Shown: one piece after another, positions 1 to 8,406 of the stretch
How the letters are laid out: each line of letters opens with the position of its first letter
How positions within the stretch are numbered: the first letter of the stretch is position 1
Source: a virus
Length of the DNA stretch: 25,050 nt
Strand: one strand, 5' to 3'
IMG/VR virus record: IMGVR_UViG_3300043772_004453
Span: 1-25,050 of that record
Translations under genes and position numbers: made by a program
Notes under the pieces: model-generated
Database searches by the model: none
What the model was told of the DNA's origin: nothing
Seen by the model: only the letters and a program-made list of their open reading frames with translations

Positions 1-1
1 T

Positions 2-451
2 GAAATTATTATAAACGAAGGTTCTATCCAACCAATTAATTTCAACAAATACTTGGACGTTGAGGATAAGAATTACAACAAAAAAGTAAAAAGAATTGAA
101 CATCTTTTGAAAAAATATAAAACCATTTGGGAGATTTCACAAAGAGAACTAATTGATATGGCATCGGATAGAGCACCATTTATCGACCAATCTCAATCAA
201 TGAATATCTATTTGGCAAACCCAACGGTATCAAAAATTACTTCATCTCACTTTAAGGCTTGGGATAATGGATTGAAAACTTTGTGTTACTATGTAAGAAC
301 AAAGGCGATATCGACGGGAGCGAAACACTTGGCGGTAGATATTAGTCAAGAAGTAAAACCCCAATCATTACCCGAAGTTGATTACAGTAAAATGAATTTA
401 CCACCAAGACCCGACAATAGTTCGGTAGAATGTTTTGGATGTTCAGCGTAA
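2..451 (+). CDS. nrdA: Ribonucleoside-diphosphate reductase large (alpha) subunit, C-terminal part (5' end outside window)
   Basis: The frame is open from base 2, so this is the tail of a longer gene whose start lies upstream; the TTG at 53 is only an internal Leu codon. Seen: a segment containing 'FIDQSQSMNIYLA', then 'MHF/SHF..W..GLKT..YYVRT', which is the conserved C-terminal barrel region of class I NrdA. The YY pair corresponds to the radical-transfer tyrosines of the family. The extreme C-terminus 'ECFGCSA' carries the CxxC pair that relays electrons from thioredoxin or glutaredoxin to the active site. The enzyme reduces ribonucleoside diphosphates to deoxyribonucleotides in the cytoplasm and needs a small NrdB subunit, which is not in this window. 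Large phages often carry it to feed genome replication. It is followed 3 bases later by a strong intrinsic terminator, so it belongs to a different transcription unit from the virion genes downstream. Confidence 0.93.
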   Translation, partial: EIIINEGSIQPINFNKYLDVEDKNYNKKVKRIEHLLKKYKTIWEISQRELIDMASDRAPFIDQSQSMNIYLANPTVSKITSSHFKAWDNGLKTLCYYVRTKAISTGAKHLAVDISQEVKPQSLPEVDYSKMNLPPRPDNSSVECFGCSA

Positions 452-454
452 CAT

Positions 455-479
455 AAATCCCGAGAAATCGGGATTTTTT
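455..479 (+). terminator. Intrinsic (Rho-independent) terminator after nrdA
   Basis: A perfect 7-bp stem (ATCCCGA at 457-463 with TCGGGAT at 468-474) is closed by a GAAA tetraloop and followed by a run of T (474-479). Two A bases at 455-456 can extend the stem into the T tract. It starts 3 bases after the nrdA stop codon and separates the nucleotide-metabolism gene from the structural block. Confidence 0.9.
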
Positions 480-521
480 GTTTTATATGATACATTAACG
501 AAAACAAAATTTAACACCTTA

Positions 522-529
522 TATTTATA
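522..529 (+). promoter_or_regulatory. TATTTATA motif upstream of gp25-like gene
   Basis: TATTTATA ends 3 bases before the ATG at 533. The same heptamer TATTTAT is found in every intergenic gap over 20 nt in this window. It is a candidate late-promoter core or translation-initiation element. The very short spacing here would imply a nearly leaderless mRNA if it is a promoter. Confidence 0.45.
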
Positions 530-532
530 AGT

Positions 533-988
533 ATGGCAAATGGAACAACATACGGCATAAATTTTCCTTTCAGAAATTCATTGACAGGTAATTATTTGGA
601 TTTATCTGAAACTAAAGACGAAGAAGTAAGGACTAATTTAATTCACTTATTATTAACAAGAAAAGGTACTAGATACTTTTTACCTGATTTTGGCACTAGA
701 TTATACGAATACATTTTCGAACCTTTGGATGGACCAACATTTTCTGAAATTGAAGCGGAGATAAGACAATCCGCAGAAAAATACATACCAGGTGTTAAAA
801 TAACCAAGATTGATGTTTTCGATGCTTCAACTGAATACGAAGAGTCTGGTACCGTAGTTACAAACGGACAAAAAGAATTCAAAGTAACTAACATTTCAGA
901 AAAAGAACATACCGCAAAAGTCAAAATAGATTATATAATAACAGATGGTGCTTTTGAATCATCAGATTTCATAATTATTAATATTTAA
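533..988 (+). CDS. Baseplate wedge protein, gp25-like (GPW_gp25 / lysozyme-like fold)
   Basis: 151 residues, slightly longer than T4 gp25 (132 residues). Seen: the family signature around residues 35-65, 'LLLTRKGTRYFLPDFGTRLY' followed by '.YIFEPLD', matching the conserved 'G.R...P.FG..L....F' pattern of gp25 homologues from T4, P2 (gpW) and contractile injection systems. In those particles gp25 sits in the inner baseplate wedge, contacts the gp6/gpJ-type protein and helps nucleate sheath assembly. The next gene is exactly such a gp6/J protein, 5 nt downstream, which strongly supports the call. The C-terminal ~50 residues after 'KITKIDVF' form a polar beta-like extension. ATG at 533 is chosen because it gives the family N-terminus; no Shine-Dalgarno is visible. 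The TATTTATA motif directly precedes it. Confidence 0.9.
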   Translation: MANGTTYGINFPFRNSLTGNYLDLSETKDEEVRTNLIHLLLTRKGTRYFLPDFGTRLYEYIFEPLDGPTFSEIEAEIRQSAEKYIPGVKITKIDVFDASTEYEESGTVVTNGQKEFKVTNISEKEHTAKVKIDYIITDGAFESSDFIIINI

Positions 989-993
989 AAAAT

Positions 994-2832
994 ATGTCAA
1001 ACAAAAAAATATCCTACACAACAAGAGATTTTCAATCAATTAGGACTGAATTAATAAATTTTGTAAGAACATATTATCCTGATTTAATCCAAAATGTAAA
1101 CGATGCTTCAGTTTTTTCGGTTCTTTTAGATTTGAACGCAGCGGTTAGTGATAATCTACAATTCAATATAGATAGAAGTATTCAAGAAACAGTCCTTCAA
1201 TACGCACAACAAAGGTCTTCTATTTATAATATTGCAAGAACATACGGACTAAAAATACCTGGATTAAGACCATCAGTAGCATTGGTCGAATTTTCAATTA
1301 CTGTTCCACCATACGGAGATAGAGAAGATTTAAGATACTGTGGTATAATTAGAAGAGGGGCTCAAATTACAGGTGCGGGTCAAGTTTTTGAAACGGTTAA
1401 CGATATTGATTTTTCATCCAATTTTGATTCAGATGGTAATCTTAATAGAACAAAAGTCCCAATTTTTGATGGTAATAATATTATTACATCTTATAGAATC
1501 ACAAAAAGAGAACCTGTGGTAAATGGTATCACAAAAGTATTTAAAAGAGTAGTAAACGCTAATGATGTAAAACCATTTTTTGAGATGTTTTTACCTGAAA
1601 AAAATGTATTAGGTGTAACAAGTGTTTTACTTAAAGACGGAACACAATATGCGAATGTTCCGACAGTACAAGAATTCTTAGGTTTAGAAAATAGATGGTA
1701 TGAAGTTGATGCTCTTATACAAGATAAAGTGTTTATTGAAGACCCAACTAAACCAACCGATAGACCGGGAATAAAAGTAGGTAGATATTTACAAACCTCA
1801 ACTAAATTTATAACGGAATACACACCCGAGGGATTTTTCAAAATGACTTTTGGTGGAGGAAGTCAATCTACAGACGAGTTACTACGAGAATTTGCAAGAA
1901 ACGGAACTCCACTAAATTTACAAAAATACTCAAACAATTTTGCTTTAGGTAGCACCCTAAAATCAAACTCAACAATCTTTGTTCAATACAGAGTTGGAGG
2001 CGGTTTGGTAAGTAATTTAGGTGTTAATGTTATTAATCAGGTTTCAAATGTATCTTTTGATGTGAATGGTCCAAACGAATCAACAAATACTAATGTAATA
2101 AATTCATTGATTTGTAATAATATTACTGCGGCAATAGGAGGATTAAATACTCCAACAGTTGAAGAAGTAAGAAACTATGTTACATACAATTTTGCGGCAC
2201 AAAATAGAGCGGTAACCGTTAACGATTATGAGGCTGTTATAAGAAATATGCCGTCAAAGTTCGGGGCTCCGGCCAAAGTATCTATAACCGAAATAGATAA
2301 TAAAGTCGTAATACAATTACTATCTTACGATAATAATGGAAAATTATCTGCTGTAATATCACAAACATTAAAAAATAATTTGGCGAATTACTTATCTAAT
2401 TATAGAATGTTAAATGACTATGTAAGTATAACCACTGCTGAGGTAATCGATTTGAAATTTGATATTTCAGTAGTATTGGATTCTTCACAAAACCAAGGAG
2501 CGGTTGTCTCAGAAATAATAAATGTAATCACAAATTATTTTGACCCTGGTAATATAGAATTGGGTTCAAACGTTTATATATCTGACATAAGAAGAAACAT
2601 ACAGAGTATCAACGGAGTAATTTCTTTGGCAAATGTAGAAGTGTTCAATTTGGTTGGAGGTCAATACTCCTCGTCTCAAACATCACAAAGATATGCTATC
2701 GCACCGGTTAGACAAATTGAGTTAATTGATGATACTATTTTTGCTCAACCAAATCAAATCTACCAAGTTAGATTCCCCGGTAAAGACATCTTAGTGAGAG
2801 TTAAAAACCAACAGACGGTTAATTTTTCTTGA
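994..2832 (+). CDS. Baseplate wedge protein, gp6 / Baseplate_J-like
   Basis: 612 residues, close to T4 gp6 (660). The N-terminus 'YTTRDFQSIRTELINFV' and the following helix-rich part resemble the start of gp6/J proteins ('DF..I...L..y....yP'). At residues about 400-420 lies 'AAQNRAVTVNDYEAVI', the most recognisable Baseplate_J signature (R-A-V-T-x-x-D-Y-E). It is followed by the usual C-terminal alternation of beta strands and helices ('DFDI', 'YISDIRRNIQSINGV'). In T4 this protein forms the wedge dimers that make the baseplate's iris ring and bind gp25 and gp7. It follows the gp25-like gene after 5 nt and so is probably cotranscribed with it. Stop is TGA. No odd features apart from the lack of a Shine-Dalgarno. 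Confidence 0.88.
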   Translation: MSNKKISYTTRDFQSIRTELINFVRTYYPDLIQNVNDASVFSVLLDLNAAVSDNLQFNIDRSIQETVLQYAQQRSSIYNIARTYGLKIPGLRPSVALVEFSITVPPYGDREDLRYCGIIRRGAQITGAGQVFETVNDIDFSSNFDSDGNLNRTKVPIFDGNNIITSYRITKREPVVNGITKVFKRVVNANDVKPFFEMFLPEKNVLGVTSVLLKDGTQYANVPTVQEFLGLENRWYEVDALIQDKVFIEDPTKPTDRPGIKVGRYLQTSTKFITEYTPEGFFKMTFGGGSQSTDELLREFARNGTPLNLQKYSNNFALGSTLKSNSTIFVQYRVGGGLVSNLGVNVINQVSNVSFDVNGPNESTNTNVINSLICNNITAAIGGLNTPTVEEVRNYVTYNFAAQNRAVTVNDYEAVIRNMPSKFGAPAKVSITEIDNKVVIQLLSYDNNGKLSAVISQTLKNNLANYLSNYRMLNDYVSITTAEVIDLKFDISVVLDSSQNQGAVVSEIINVITNYFDPGNIELGSNVYISDIRRNIQSINGVISLANVEVFNLVGGQYSSSQTSQRYAIAPVRQIELIDDTIFAQPNQIYQVRFPGKDILVRVKNQQTVNFS

Positions 2833-2854
2833 TGATTTATTTTTGAGAAGCCTG

Positions 2855-2879
2855 TTCTATTATTTTAGATAAAATAGAA
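2855..2879 (+). other. Weak AT-rich imperfect hairpin between gp6-like gene and the giant structural gene
   Basis: TTCTA at 2855-2859 pairs with TAGAA at 2875-2879, and TTTT at 2863-2866 pairs with AAAA at 2871-2874, with a 3-nt bulge and a 4-nt loop. It has no GC-rich stem and no good T run after it, so it is at best a weak terminator or processing site. It lies just upstream of the TATTTATC motif at 2887. Confidence 0.2.
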
Positions 2880-2886
2880 TAATTAC

Positions 2887-2894
2887 TATTTATC
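2887..2894 (+). promoter_or_regulatory. TATTTATC motif upstream of the giant structural gene
   Basis: TATTTATC ends 13 bases before the ATG at 2908, in the 75-nt gap that follows the gp6-like gene. The run of A after it (2895-2901) resembles that after the copy at 12191. It is the second of five intergenic copies and a candidate start of a transcription unit running to about 12183. Confidence 0.45.
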
Positions 2895-2907
2895 AAAAAA
2901 ATAATTG

Positions 2908-3336
2908 ATGCCGAAAACAATTAGAATAAGAACCGATGTTGGTCAGAATACCTCAAAACAATTAAATGTTAATTTAGAACAGGATTTTGATTTCTTAGAG
3001 ATTTTATCTTTAAAATTATTACAAAGTGATGTTTATATAAAACAATGTTCCGATTACGGAGTTATTGTAGGTAGAGTTTTAGTGAATAATGGTTATGGAA
3101 TACCAAATGCTAAAATTTCAGTTTTCATACCATTACAAGAAGAGGATGAAGACAATCCTATAATAACGGCTATATATCCTTATAAAACAGTTGCCGAGGT
3201 AAATGAAGATGGTTATAGATATAATTTATTACCTTATGAACCTAGTTACCCTGGACACCAAGCAACAGGAACTTTTCCAAAAAGAGAAGATGCTCTGACC
3301 AATAAAACTGCGGTCCAATTATTTGACAAATACTAG
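2908..3336 (+). CDS. N-terminal part of giant virion protein (ends at in-frame TAG; continues in frame at 3337)
   Basis: 142 residues to the TAG at 3334-3336. I prefer ATG 2908 over the TTG at 2905. Residues about 1-50 ('RIRTDVGQNTSKQLNVNLEQ..') are of unknown function. From residue about 51, 'YGVIVGRVLVNNGYGIPNAK' begins a segment resembling the carboxypeptidase-regulatory-like/Cna-B type beta sandwich ('G.V....g.pi.nA.v.v..p'). That fold normally closes with 't.e.GdF...gvp.Gtq.l.v', and exactly that sequence appears after the TAG, in the same frame ('TNESGDFMIFGVPVGTQT'). The domain is therefore cut in half, so this is not a natural small gene but the start of the protein at 3373-8406. It may be expressed by stop-codon readthrough, may be truncated by a mutation, or the TAG may be a sequence error. 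Confidence 0.75.
   Translation: MPKTIRIRTDVGQNTSKQLNVNLEQDFDFLEILSLKLLQSDVYIKQCSDYGVIVGRVLVNNGYGIPNAKISVFIPLQEEDEDNPIITAIYPYKTVAEVNEDGYRYNLLPYEPSYPGHQATGTFPKREDALTNKTAVQLFDKY
3334..3336 (+). other. In-frame TAG inside the giant structural gene: readthrough, recoding or point mutation
   Basis: Codon 143 counted from ATG 2908. The frame is open on both sides (2908-3333 and 3337-8406), with no start codon or intergenic signal right after it. The TAG sits in the middle of a carboxypeptidase-regulatory-like domain, in the context 'FDKY-stop-KFTVQT'. All the other complete genes here end in TAA, or TGA in two cases, so this is the only TAG used as a codon or stop in the supported genes. One base change from a Tyr (TAT/TAC) or Lys (AAG) codon would produce it. 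Confidence 0.8.
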
Positions 3337-3372
3337 AAGTTCACAGTTCAAACCAATGAAAGTGGTGACTTT

Positions 3373-6300
3373 ATGATTTTTGGTGTTCCTGTTGGAACTC
3401 AAACATTAGTTATGGATGTTGATTTATCTGATATTGGTGAGTTTTCTCTTTCACCCCAAGATTTGATAAGAATTGGTTTGGCGACCCCTAGTCAAATTGA
3501 TGGCACCGTTTTTAAGACATCTGAAAATTTAAATATTTTACCACAAATTATAAATGTTGTAAGAACTATTGAAGTTGCACCTTTTTGGGGCGACCCTGAA
3601 ACGTGTCAAATTGCTATTACTCGAACTGATTTTGATTTAGGATTAGAAGCCAATTTAGATATACAACCTGCGGCGATTTTTATGGGTTCACTCATATCGA
3701 CCCCTGAAGAACAGGCTCAAAAAAGAAAATGTAAAGTCAATAAAAATGCCGGTAATCTATGTTCATTAGTAAGCGGACCTGGCCAAATTAAGGCTATTAG
3801 GCAAACAATATTTGAAGATAGTTTAGGTAGACCATCATTAGAACCGTATAATTTCGAAGATGATGGTAATGTTATAGATGAAAACGGTACTTGGTTGTTG
3901 GATGTCCCAATGAATATGGACTACATAACAACAGATGAGTTTGGTCAAAGAATAATATCTAACGACCCTAAAATCGGTATTCCATCTTCCGCAAAATATA
4001 GATTTAAAATTAAATGGCAACAACAACCAACTTTAAGTGAACCGGTTAAGAGAGGTTATTTCTTAGTACCCAATATTAGGGAATATGGTTGGGAAAATTC
4101 ATCTAGCGACCCAAGTGAATACGAGTTTCCAAATAATTCTATATTGAACGGAACTCAATTCATACAGTTCGCAACACTACAAAATCTAGGACTACCCACA
4201 GACACTCGAAATGTTAATTTTCTTAGTTCAATACCTAATTCACAAACGGCAGTAGTAAAAGTTATAAATACAACAAATGTTAGTGATTACTTTTTTACAC
4301 TTAACGGTGTACCAATACCACAGAAAGATAATATTATTGTCGATAATAATGACACCTTAACGGTTACAATAACTTTCGATGATAGAACTCAGCAAATTAT
4401 ATCGGGGGATATGTCTATAAACTTTGAACCCTACGAAAAATTCCAAGTTGAACGGTCATATTCTTTTAGTTTGTCTTGGGATGATTATGCAGAGCCACAG
4501 GCGGCTATTGATTGTGACGACACTTTTTATGAAATGAGATACAATAAAGTATATACTGTATCTCAAATTATCGACCAATATAGAAAAGGATTTTCAAATA
4601 CTAAGTTCTTAAGTATTAAAGATATTACCGACGATAACTGTCAATCAACTTCGAATCCATTCCCAACTAACGACGCTCAATATAAGACAACAACTTTATA
4701 CTTGTTGTTTTCATTTATGACTTTGATATTTAAACCTATCTTATTCGTACTTTTAATAATAAGCCACGTAGTTGCTTTTTTATTAAAATATATAATGTAT
4801 CCATTAGTAGTTGTAATTGCGGTAATATTCTTGATAGTGATTTTATTATGCAATGTCGTAAAGGGTATTGCTAGTATTTTTGGTGGTGGTGATAATATAA
4901 ATTGTCCTGATTTCGGAGATTTAAGAGATTTAGTTCGAGACCTATTACAATTATGGAAAAAAATGATTATCAGATTACCCAATCTGACTTATCCTGATTG
5001 TGAACTTTGTGAATGTATTGATGAAGATGCTCAAGATTATGAAGGTGACCCATATGCTAGCCAGTCAAGTGGATTGACGCAAAACGCTCCTTCAGGGTTA
5101 ATGTACGAGTTTTCAAATATATACCAATATAAAAATATTCAAAACGAAACAGGTAATAATATTTGTTGTCCTACTGAAGATGACTGTGATACTGATAATT
5201 GGGAAGATGATTCAGAGATTTGTGATGCTAAAGTATTGGCGGTACAAGTATCTTTAGGAGGTTCAGGGGGACCAGCATATTCTGTCGGAGGACCTAACGT
5301 TATAGATTCAGACAGTCCTTCCCTACCTAAAAGAGGATGGTTTTCAACGTCACTACCGATTGCAGAAAGAATAAATCTATTTAATGCGAAATCAAAATTC
5401 TTTCAATCAGATGGGATTAATAGGATTAGGGCGAGCTTTGAACCTGACCAAAAACCAACATCTAACCCTAATTTGTGTCACGAAGATAATGTAGTTATTA
5501 TTGTTATAGATAAAAATCAAATTTCACAATATACCCCAGGGCAACTTATATCATTTCAAGATGCTAACTTATCTGGTGATATTAATGTTAGAAATTTGGT
5601 AACAGGTCAAACAATTAGCGGTTCAACACAAATTAATGTTCCTTTTGCTGATAGTTCAAATCCTAATAATCTTAACTTATCAAGGGATTACGTAGTTAAC
5701 ATAACAGGTTCAACAACGCCTCAAGTTAAATTTCCAATGGACATTGAGTATCACCAAGTAATTTATGCAAAAACCTTATTAGAAATAAAAAATGAATCTA
5801 CACAGAATAATAATTCTTTCTTTGGTAAAGTTTTTTTACAAGGTAACTACTTAAATCGTGTTAGGTATTTAGGTGCTTGGGATATTGATGAATTTTTAGA
5901 AATGGTTCCTGCAACACTCAATGGTAAATATCCTTACGAGTTAATTGAAGGTTGGCAAGATTTGGGAGTATTAGTTATGGTTAGAGGTGTTGACCCGCAT
6001 ACACCAAAAGTGGACATTCAGTATGATATAAGTAATTTATTAGGACAACCTATTGGAACTAGAATTGTAAGGGGTGACTTCCACCTAAATATCCCCATTC
6101 AGAGTGGTGGATATAGATGTGTGAGACATCAAGAGATTTCAAATAACAATGACACTGATACCATCGGTAATAATTTATACTTCCCAACCTTCAATCCGTT
6201 AAATATTAACCAACAAAAATTTACAAGTTATACCACTAATTTACATTCATATTACGTCAGTTTAGATTCAACAAGTTCTATATCAGCCTATATACCTGGT

Positions 6301-8406
6301 TACGAAGGTAATAATGAGTTTAGGTGTGGAACAGGGATAATCAACTTAGGTAATAATGGTATCACTATCTTTAATAATACTATCGCTAATGAAGATGCTA
6401 TTAATGGTTTTCCAAATACCCCTAATGCTATCGGTTCAATATACGCTAACGTTAACGATGGTAATGGAATCACACCAACAACAGACCATAGCGAAACAGG
6501 ATATTTACTAAATGAAAAAGTTGAGGGATGTAGTTATGCTCATCTATCTTTTTGTGGTATTGATTCTGGTAATAATATACTTTTTGGTGCTAACGCAATA
6601 GAATACGGTGTTCAGGGTATATATCACTCAGTGAAATATCCCGTAGAAACTACTATGAATATTGAGCATAGTCCTCAATCTAGATATGTTATGAGGTCTG
6701 ATAGATTACCAACGTCAACATACGATTATCCTTTGGGTGACAATCATATGGCGTTACAACAAAATACAGGATTTGCAATATACAAGATATCCGAAGACGG
6801 AACATTTGCATCAAGTGGTTCTTTTCCTGGCGGCGGCGGCGGATTTTACGGTGATTCTACAGGTGATAATGTTTCAGGAGCAACTGAACCTAAATTCGTA
6901 AATGAAGTTTTAGAGTCGTTTACTTGTGGTGAAACAAATTCCACACTAGTTCCATTTGGTTGTTATGAATATAATGCCTTAGAGGGAACAATAGTTGTAG
7001 GTGATAGGGATGTTTGTACGTTCAAAAACCCTGGAAATGTACAGTATTTTAAAAACAATTGTTACCAAATGGTAACAAAACCACTAATATCTCTACCTGT
7101 GGATATATTAACACTCACTGAGTGGTTATCAAGAATTAAAGTTTTCTTTGGTTTATGTCAAGGTGTTTTTAGACATATGTTTACTAATAGTTGGATTAAT
7201 GGAACATTGTTTGCCTTTTCATTTAAAAACGACCGATTCTTTGATACTCGATATAACAGACCCTACAATAAAACTTGTAAGGACACTGTCTATTTCCATA
7301 GACCAACAAATAACTTCTTTTATAGAAGTAGTCCTTATAAAAATGGTGATTTCATAGGTAAAGATTCACCACAACCATTAATTAATTTATTTGGATTGTT
7401 AGATTATTTTGGAGGTAATATGAAAAATCTAATGTTCCCAACGACCTTAATGGACTTAGGCCCAAGGGACGAAATTTCTAAGTTTTTAAGTCAAAGCGCT
7501 TCTGAAGAATATGAAGGTTATGTGGTAAATAAGATACCAACAACAACATTTAATGAAATTGATGAAATCCTTAATTTATTTATAATTTCAAGATTAGGTA
7601 ACTCCAATTTCCTACAACAGTTTTTTGGTGCAGGAGGTGCTAGCATCTTAAGTTATTTTACAAGAGAAAAATCTGTTAATAGTTATTATCAAGGACCATA
7701 TGATTATAACGTAAAGAATAAAAATATGGTTGATTCGGATTACGCTCAACTTATCTCAATTAATTCTGAATTTGGGGTAGTTCCATTTGATATTGAAAAT
7801 TATCCTAGTGACCCAACCACGACACAACAAGAAACGATATATTTTAATGGTGACCCACAGGCGGGTGATGCGGTTATAGGAATTTTCTTTTCATCGTATA
7901 CTCAAAACAGAGATTTTATATCACCAAAAAGGATTGTATATAATCAATCAGCACCTTTGGATGCCAATAGTTGTAATTTAAATCCTATACCAATTAGAGA
8001 CCAACAAGTCCCATTTTATCAATGGACAATAGAAAATAATAACGACAGTAACAACATATTTGGAACTCAAAAAGGACATTGGTACACGGTAGGGATTTCA
8101 AATGGAGTTGACAATTTTCATAGTTTTAATTATCAATCATTGGATAGGTTAACATCACAATCAAGATTCTTTAGAACTACAAATCCAGCTCAAGCTGATT
8201 TTTATAAAGGGTATATTTATTCTGTAAATAGTAATGGTGCAATAACCGCTGATACATCTTTTACCGATTCTGCAACTATATTAAATGGTAATAATGTAGT
8301 TACTGCCGGTGGACCATTTTTCTTTTATTTTGGATTAAACAGAGGAGCATCTGCTATGGATAGATTTATGACAAAATGGGTTAATACTGACAATGCCGTT
8401 GACTGA
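3373..8406 (+). CDS. Giant virion structural protein (main part), with hydrophobic membrane-like segment
   Basis: 1,677 residues from ATG 3373, or about 1,832 if joined in frame to 2908-3336. The start at 3373 is internal to a beta-sandwich domain ('GDFMIFGVPVGTQT'), so the true start is probably 2908. Its place right after the gp25 and gp6-like genes suggests a baseplate or tail-associated protein. Seen: a domain-closing 'DVDLSDIGEFSLSPQDLIR'; residues 442-496 (nt 4696-4860), a nearly uncharged run with 'ILFVLLIISHVVAFLL' and 'LVVVIAVIFLIVILLC' that looks like two or three membrane helices; directly after it an amphipathic stretch and Cys clusters ('DCELCECIDED', 'NICCPTEDDCD'); and a Gly run (residues about 1153-1157) encoded by a GGC repeat. 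The rest is beta-rich and Asn/Gly-rich, as in fibres. TGA stop, overlapping the next ATG by one base. The function is not recognised; the structural role is inferred from context. Confidence 0.82.
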   Translation: MIFGVPVGTQTLVMDVDLSDIGEFSLSPQDLIRIGLATPSQIDGTVFKTSENLNILPQIINVVRTIEVAPFWGDPETCQIAITRTDFDLGLEANLDIQPAAIFMGSLISTPEEQAQKRKCKVNKNAGNLCSLVSGPGQIKAIRQTIFEDSLGRPSLEPYNFEDDGNVIDENGTWLLDVPMNMDYITTDEFGQRIISNDPKIGIPSSAKYRFKIKWQQQPTLSEPVKRGYFLVPNIREYGWENSSSDPSEYEFPNNSILNGTQFIQFATLQNLGLPTDTRNVNFLSSIPNSQTAVVKVINTTNVSDYFFTLNGVPIPQKDNIIVDNNDTLTVTITFDDRTQQIISGDMSINFEPYEKFQVERSYSFSLSWDDYAEPQAAIDCDDTFYEMRYNKVYTVSQIIDQYRKGFSNTKFLSIKDITDDNCQSTSNPFPTNDAQYKTTTLYLLFSFMTLIFKPILFVLLIISHVVAFLLKYIMYPLVVVIAVIFLIVILLCNVVKGIASIFGGGDNINCPDFGDLRDLVRDLLQLWKKMIIRLPNLTYPDCELCECIDEDAQDYEGDPYASQSSGLTQNAPSGLMYEFSNIYQYKNIQNETGNNICCPTEDDCDTDNWEDDSEICDAKVLAVQVSLGGSGGPAYSVGGPNVIDSDSPSLPKRGWFSTSLPIAERINLFNAKSKFFQSDGINRIRASFEPDQKPTSNPNLCHEDNVVIIVIDKNQISQYTPGQLISFQDANLSGDINVRNLVTGQTISGSTQINVPFADSSNPNNLNLSRDYVVNITGSTTPQVKFPMDIEYHQVIYAKTLLEIKNESTQNNNSFFGKVFLQGNYLNRVRYLGAWDIDEFLEMVPATLNGKYPYELIEGWQDLGVLVMVRGVDPHTPKVDIQYDISNLLGQPIGTRIVRGDFHLNIPIQSGGYRCVRHQEISNNNDTDTIGNNLYFPTFNPLNINQQKFTSYTTNLHSYYVSLDSTSSISAYIPGYEGNNEFRCGTGIINLGNNGITIFNNTIANEDAINGFPNTPNAIGSIYANVNDGNGITPTTDHSETGYLLNEKVEGCSYAHLSFCGIDSGNNILFGANAIEYGVQGIYHSVKYPVETTMNIEHSPQSRYVMRSDRLPTSTYDYPLGDNHMALQQNTGFAIYKISEDGTFASSGSFPGGGGGFYGDSTGDNVSGATEPKFVNEVLESFTCGETNSTLVPFGCYEYNALEGTIVVGDRDVCTFKNPGNVQYFKNNCYQMVTKPLISLPVDILTLTEWLSRIKVFFGLCQGVFRHMFTNSWINGTLFAFSFKNDRFFDTRYNRPYNKTCKDTVYFHRPTNNFFYRSSPYKNGDFIGKDSPQPLINLFGLLDYFGGNMKNLMFPTTLMDLGPRDEISKFLSQSASEEYEGYVVNKIPTTTFNEIDEILNLFIISRLGNSNFLQQFFGAGGASILSYFTREKSVNSYYQGPYDYNVKNKNMVDSDYAQLISINSEFGVVPFDIENYPSDPTTTQQETIYFNGDPQAGDAVIGIFFSSYTQNRDFISPKRIVYNQSAPLDANSCNLNPIPIRDQQVPFYQWTIENNNDSNNIFGTQKGHWYTVGISNGVDNFHSFNYQSLDRLTSQSRFFRTTNPAQADFYKGYIYSVNSNGAITADTSFTDSATILNGNNVVTAGGPFFFYFGLNRGASAMDRFMTKWVNTDNAVD

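Noticed and set aside
53-55. TTG at 53 as the start of a small 132-residue gene
   Set aside because: The frame stays open to base 2 and the protein is clearly the C-terminus of ribonucleotide reductase.
522-529. T4-type late promoter TATAAATA in sense orientation
   Set aside because: The sequence on the coding strand is TATTTATA, the reverse complement; calling it a T4 late promoter would put transcription in the wrong direction.
643-924. Minus-strand open frames (for example 643-924, 1491-1841, 4677-4982, 23781-24215)
   Set aside because: All lie opposite well-supported + strand genes, have no recognisable domains and often read as the antisense of low-complexity or hydrophobic coding sequence.
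7148-7357. Overlapping + strand 69-codon frame
   Set aside because: It lies wholly inside the giant structural gene in a different frame and shows no domain or start signal.
2908-8406. Genome-wide TAG-to-Gln recoding (genetic code 15) as the explanation of the in-frame TAG
   Set aside because: Only one in-frame TAG is found among all the late genes in the window, whereas recoded phages usually have many in their late genes; kept only as one option for checking.
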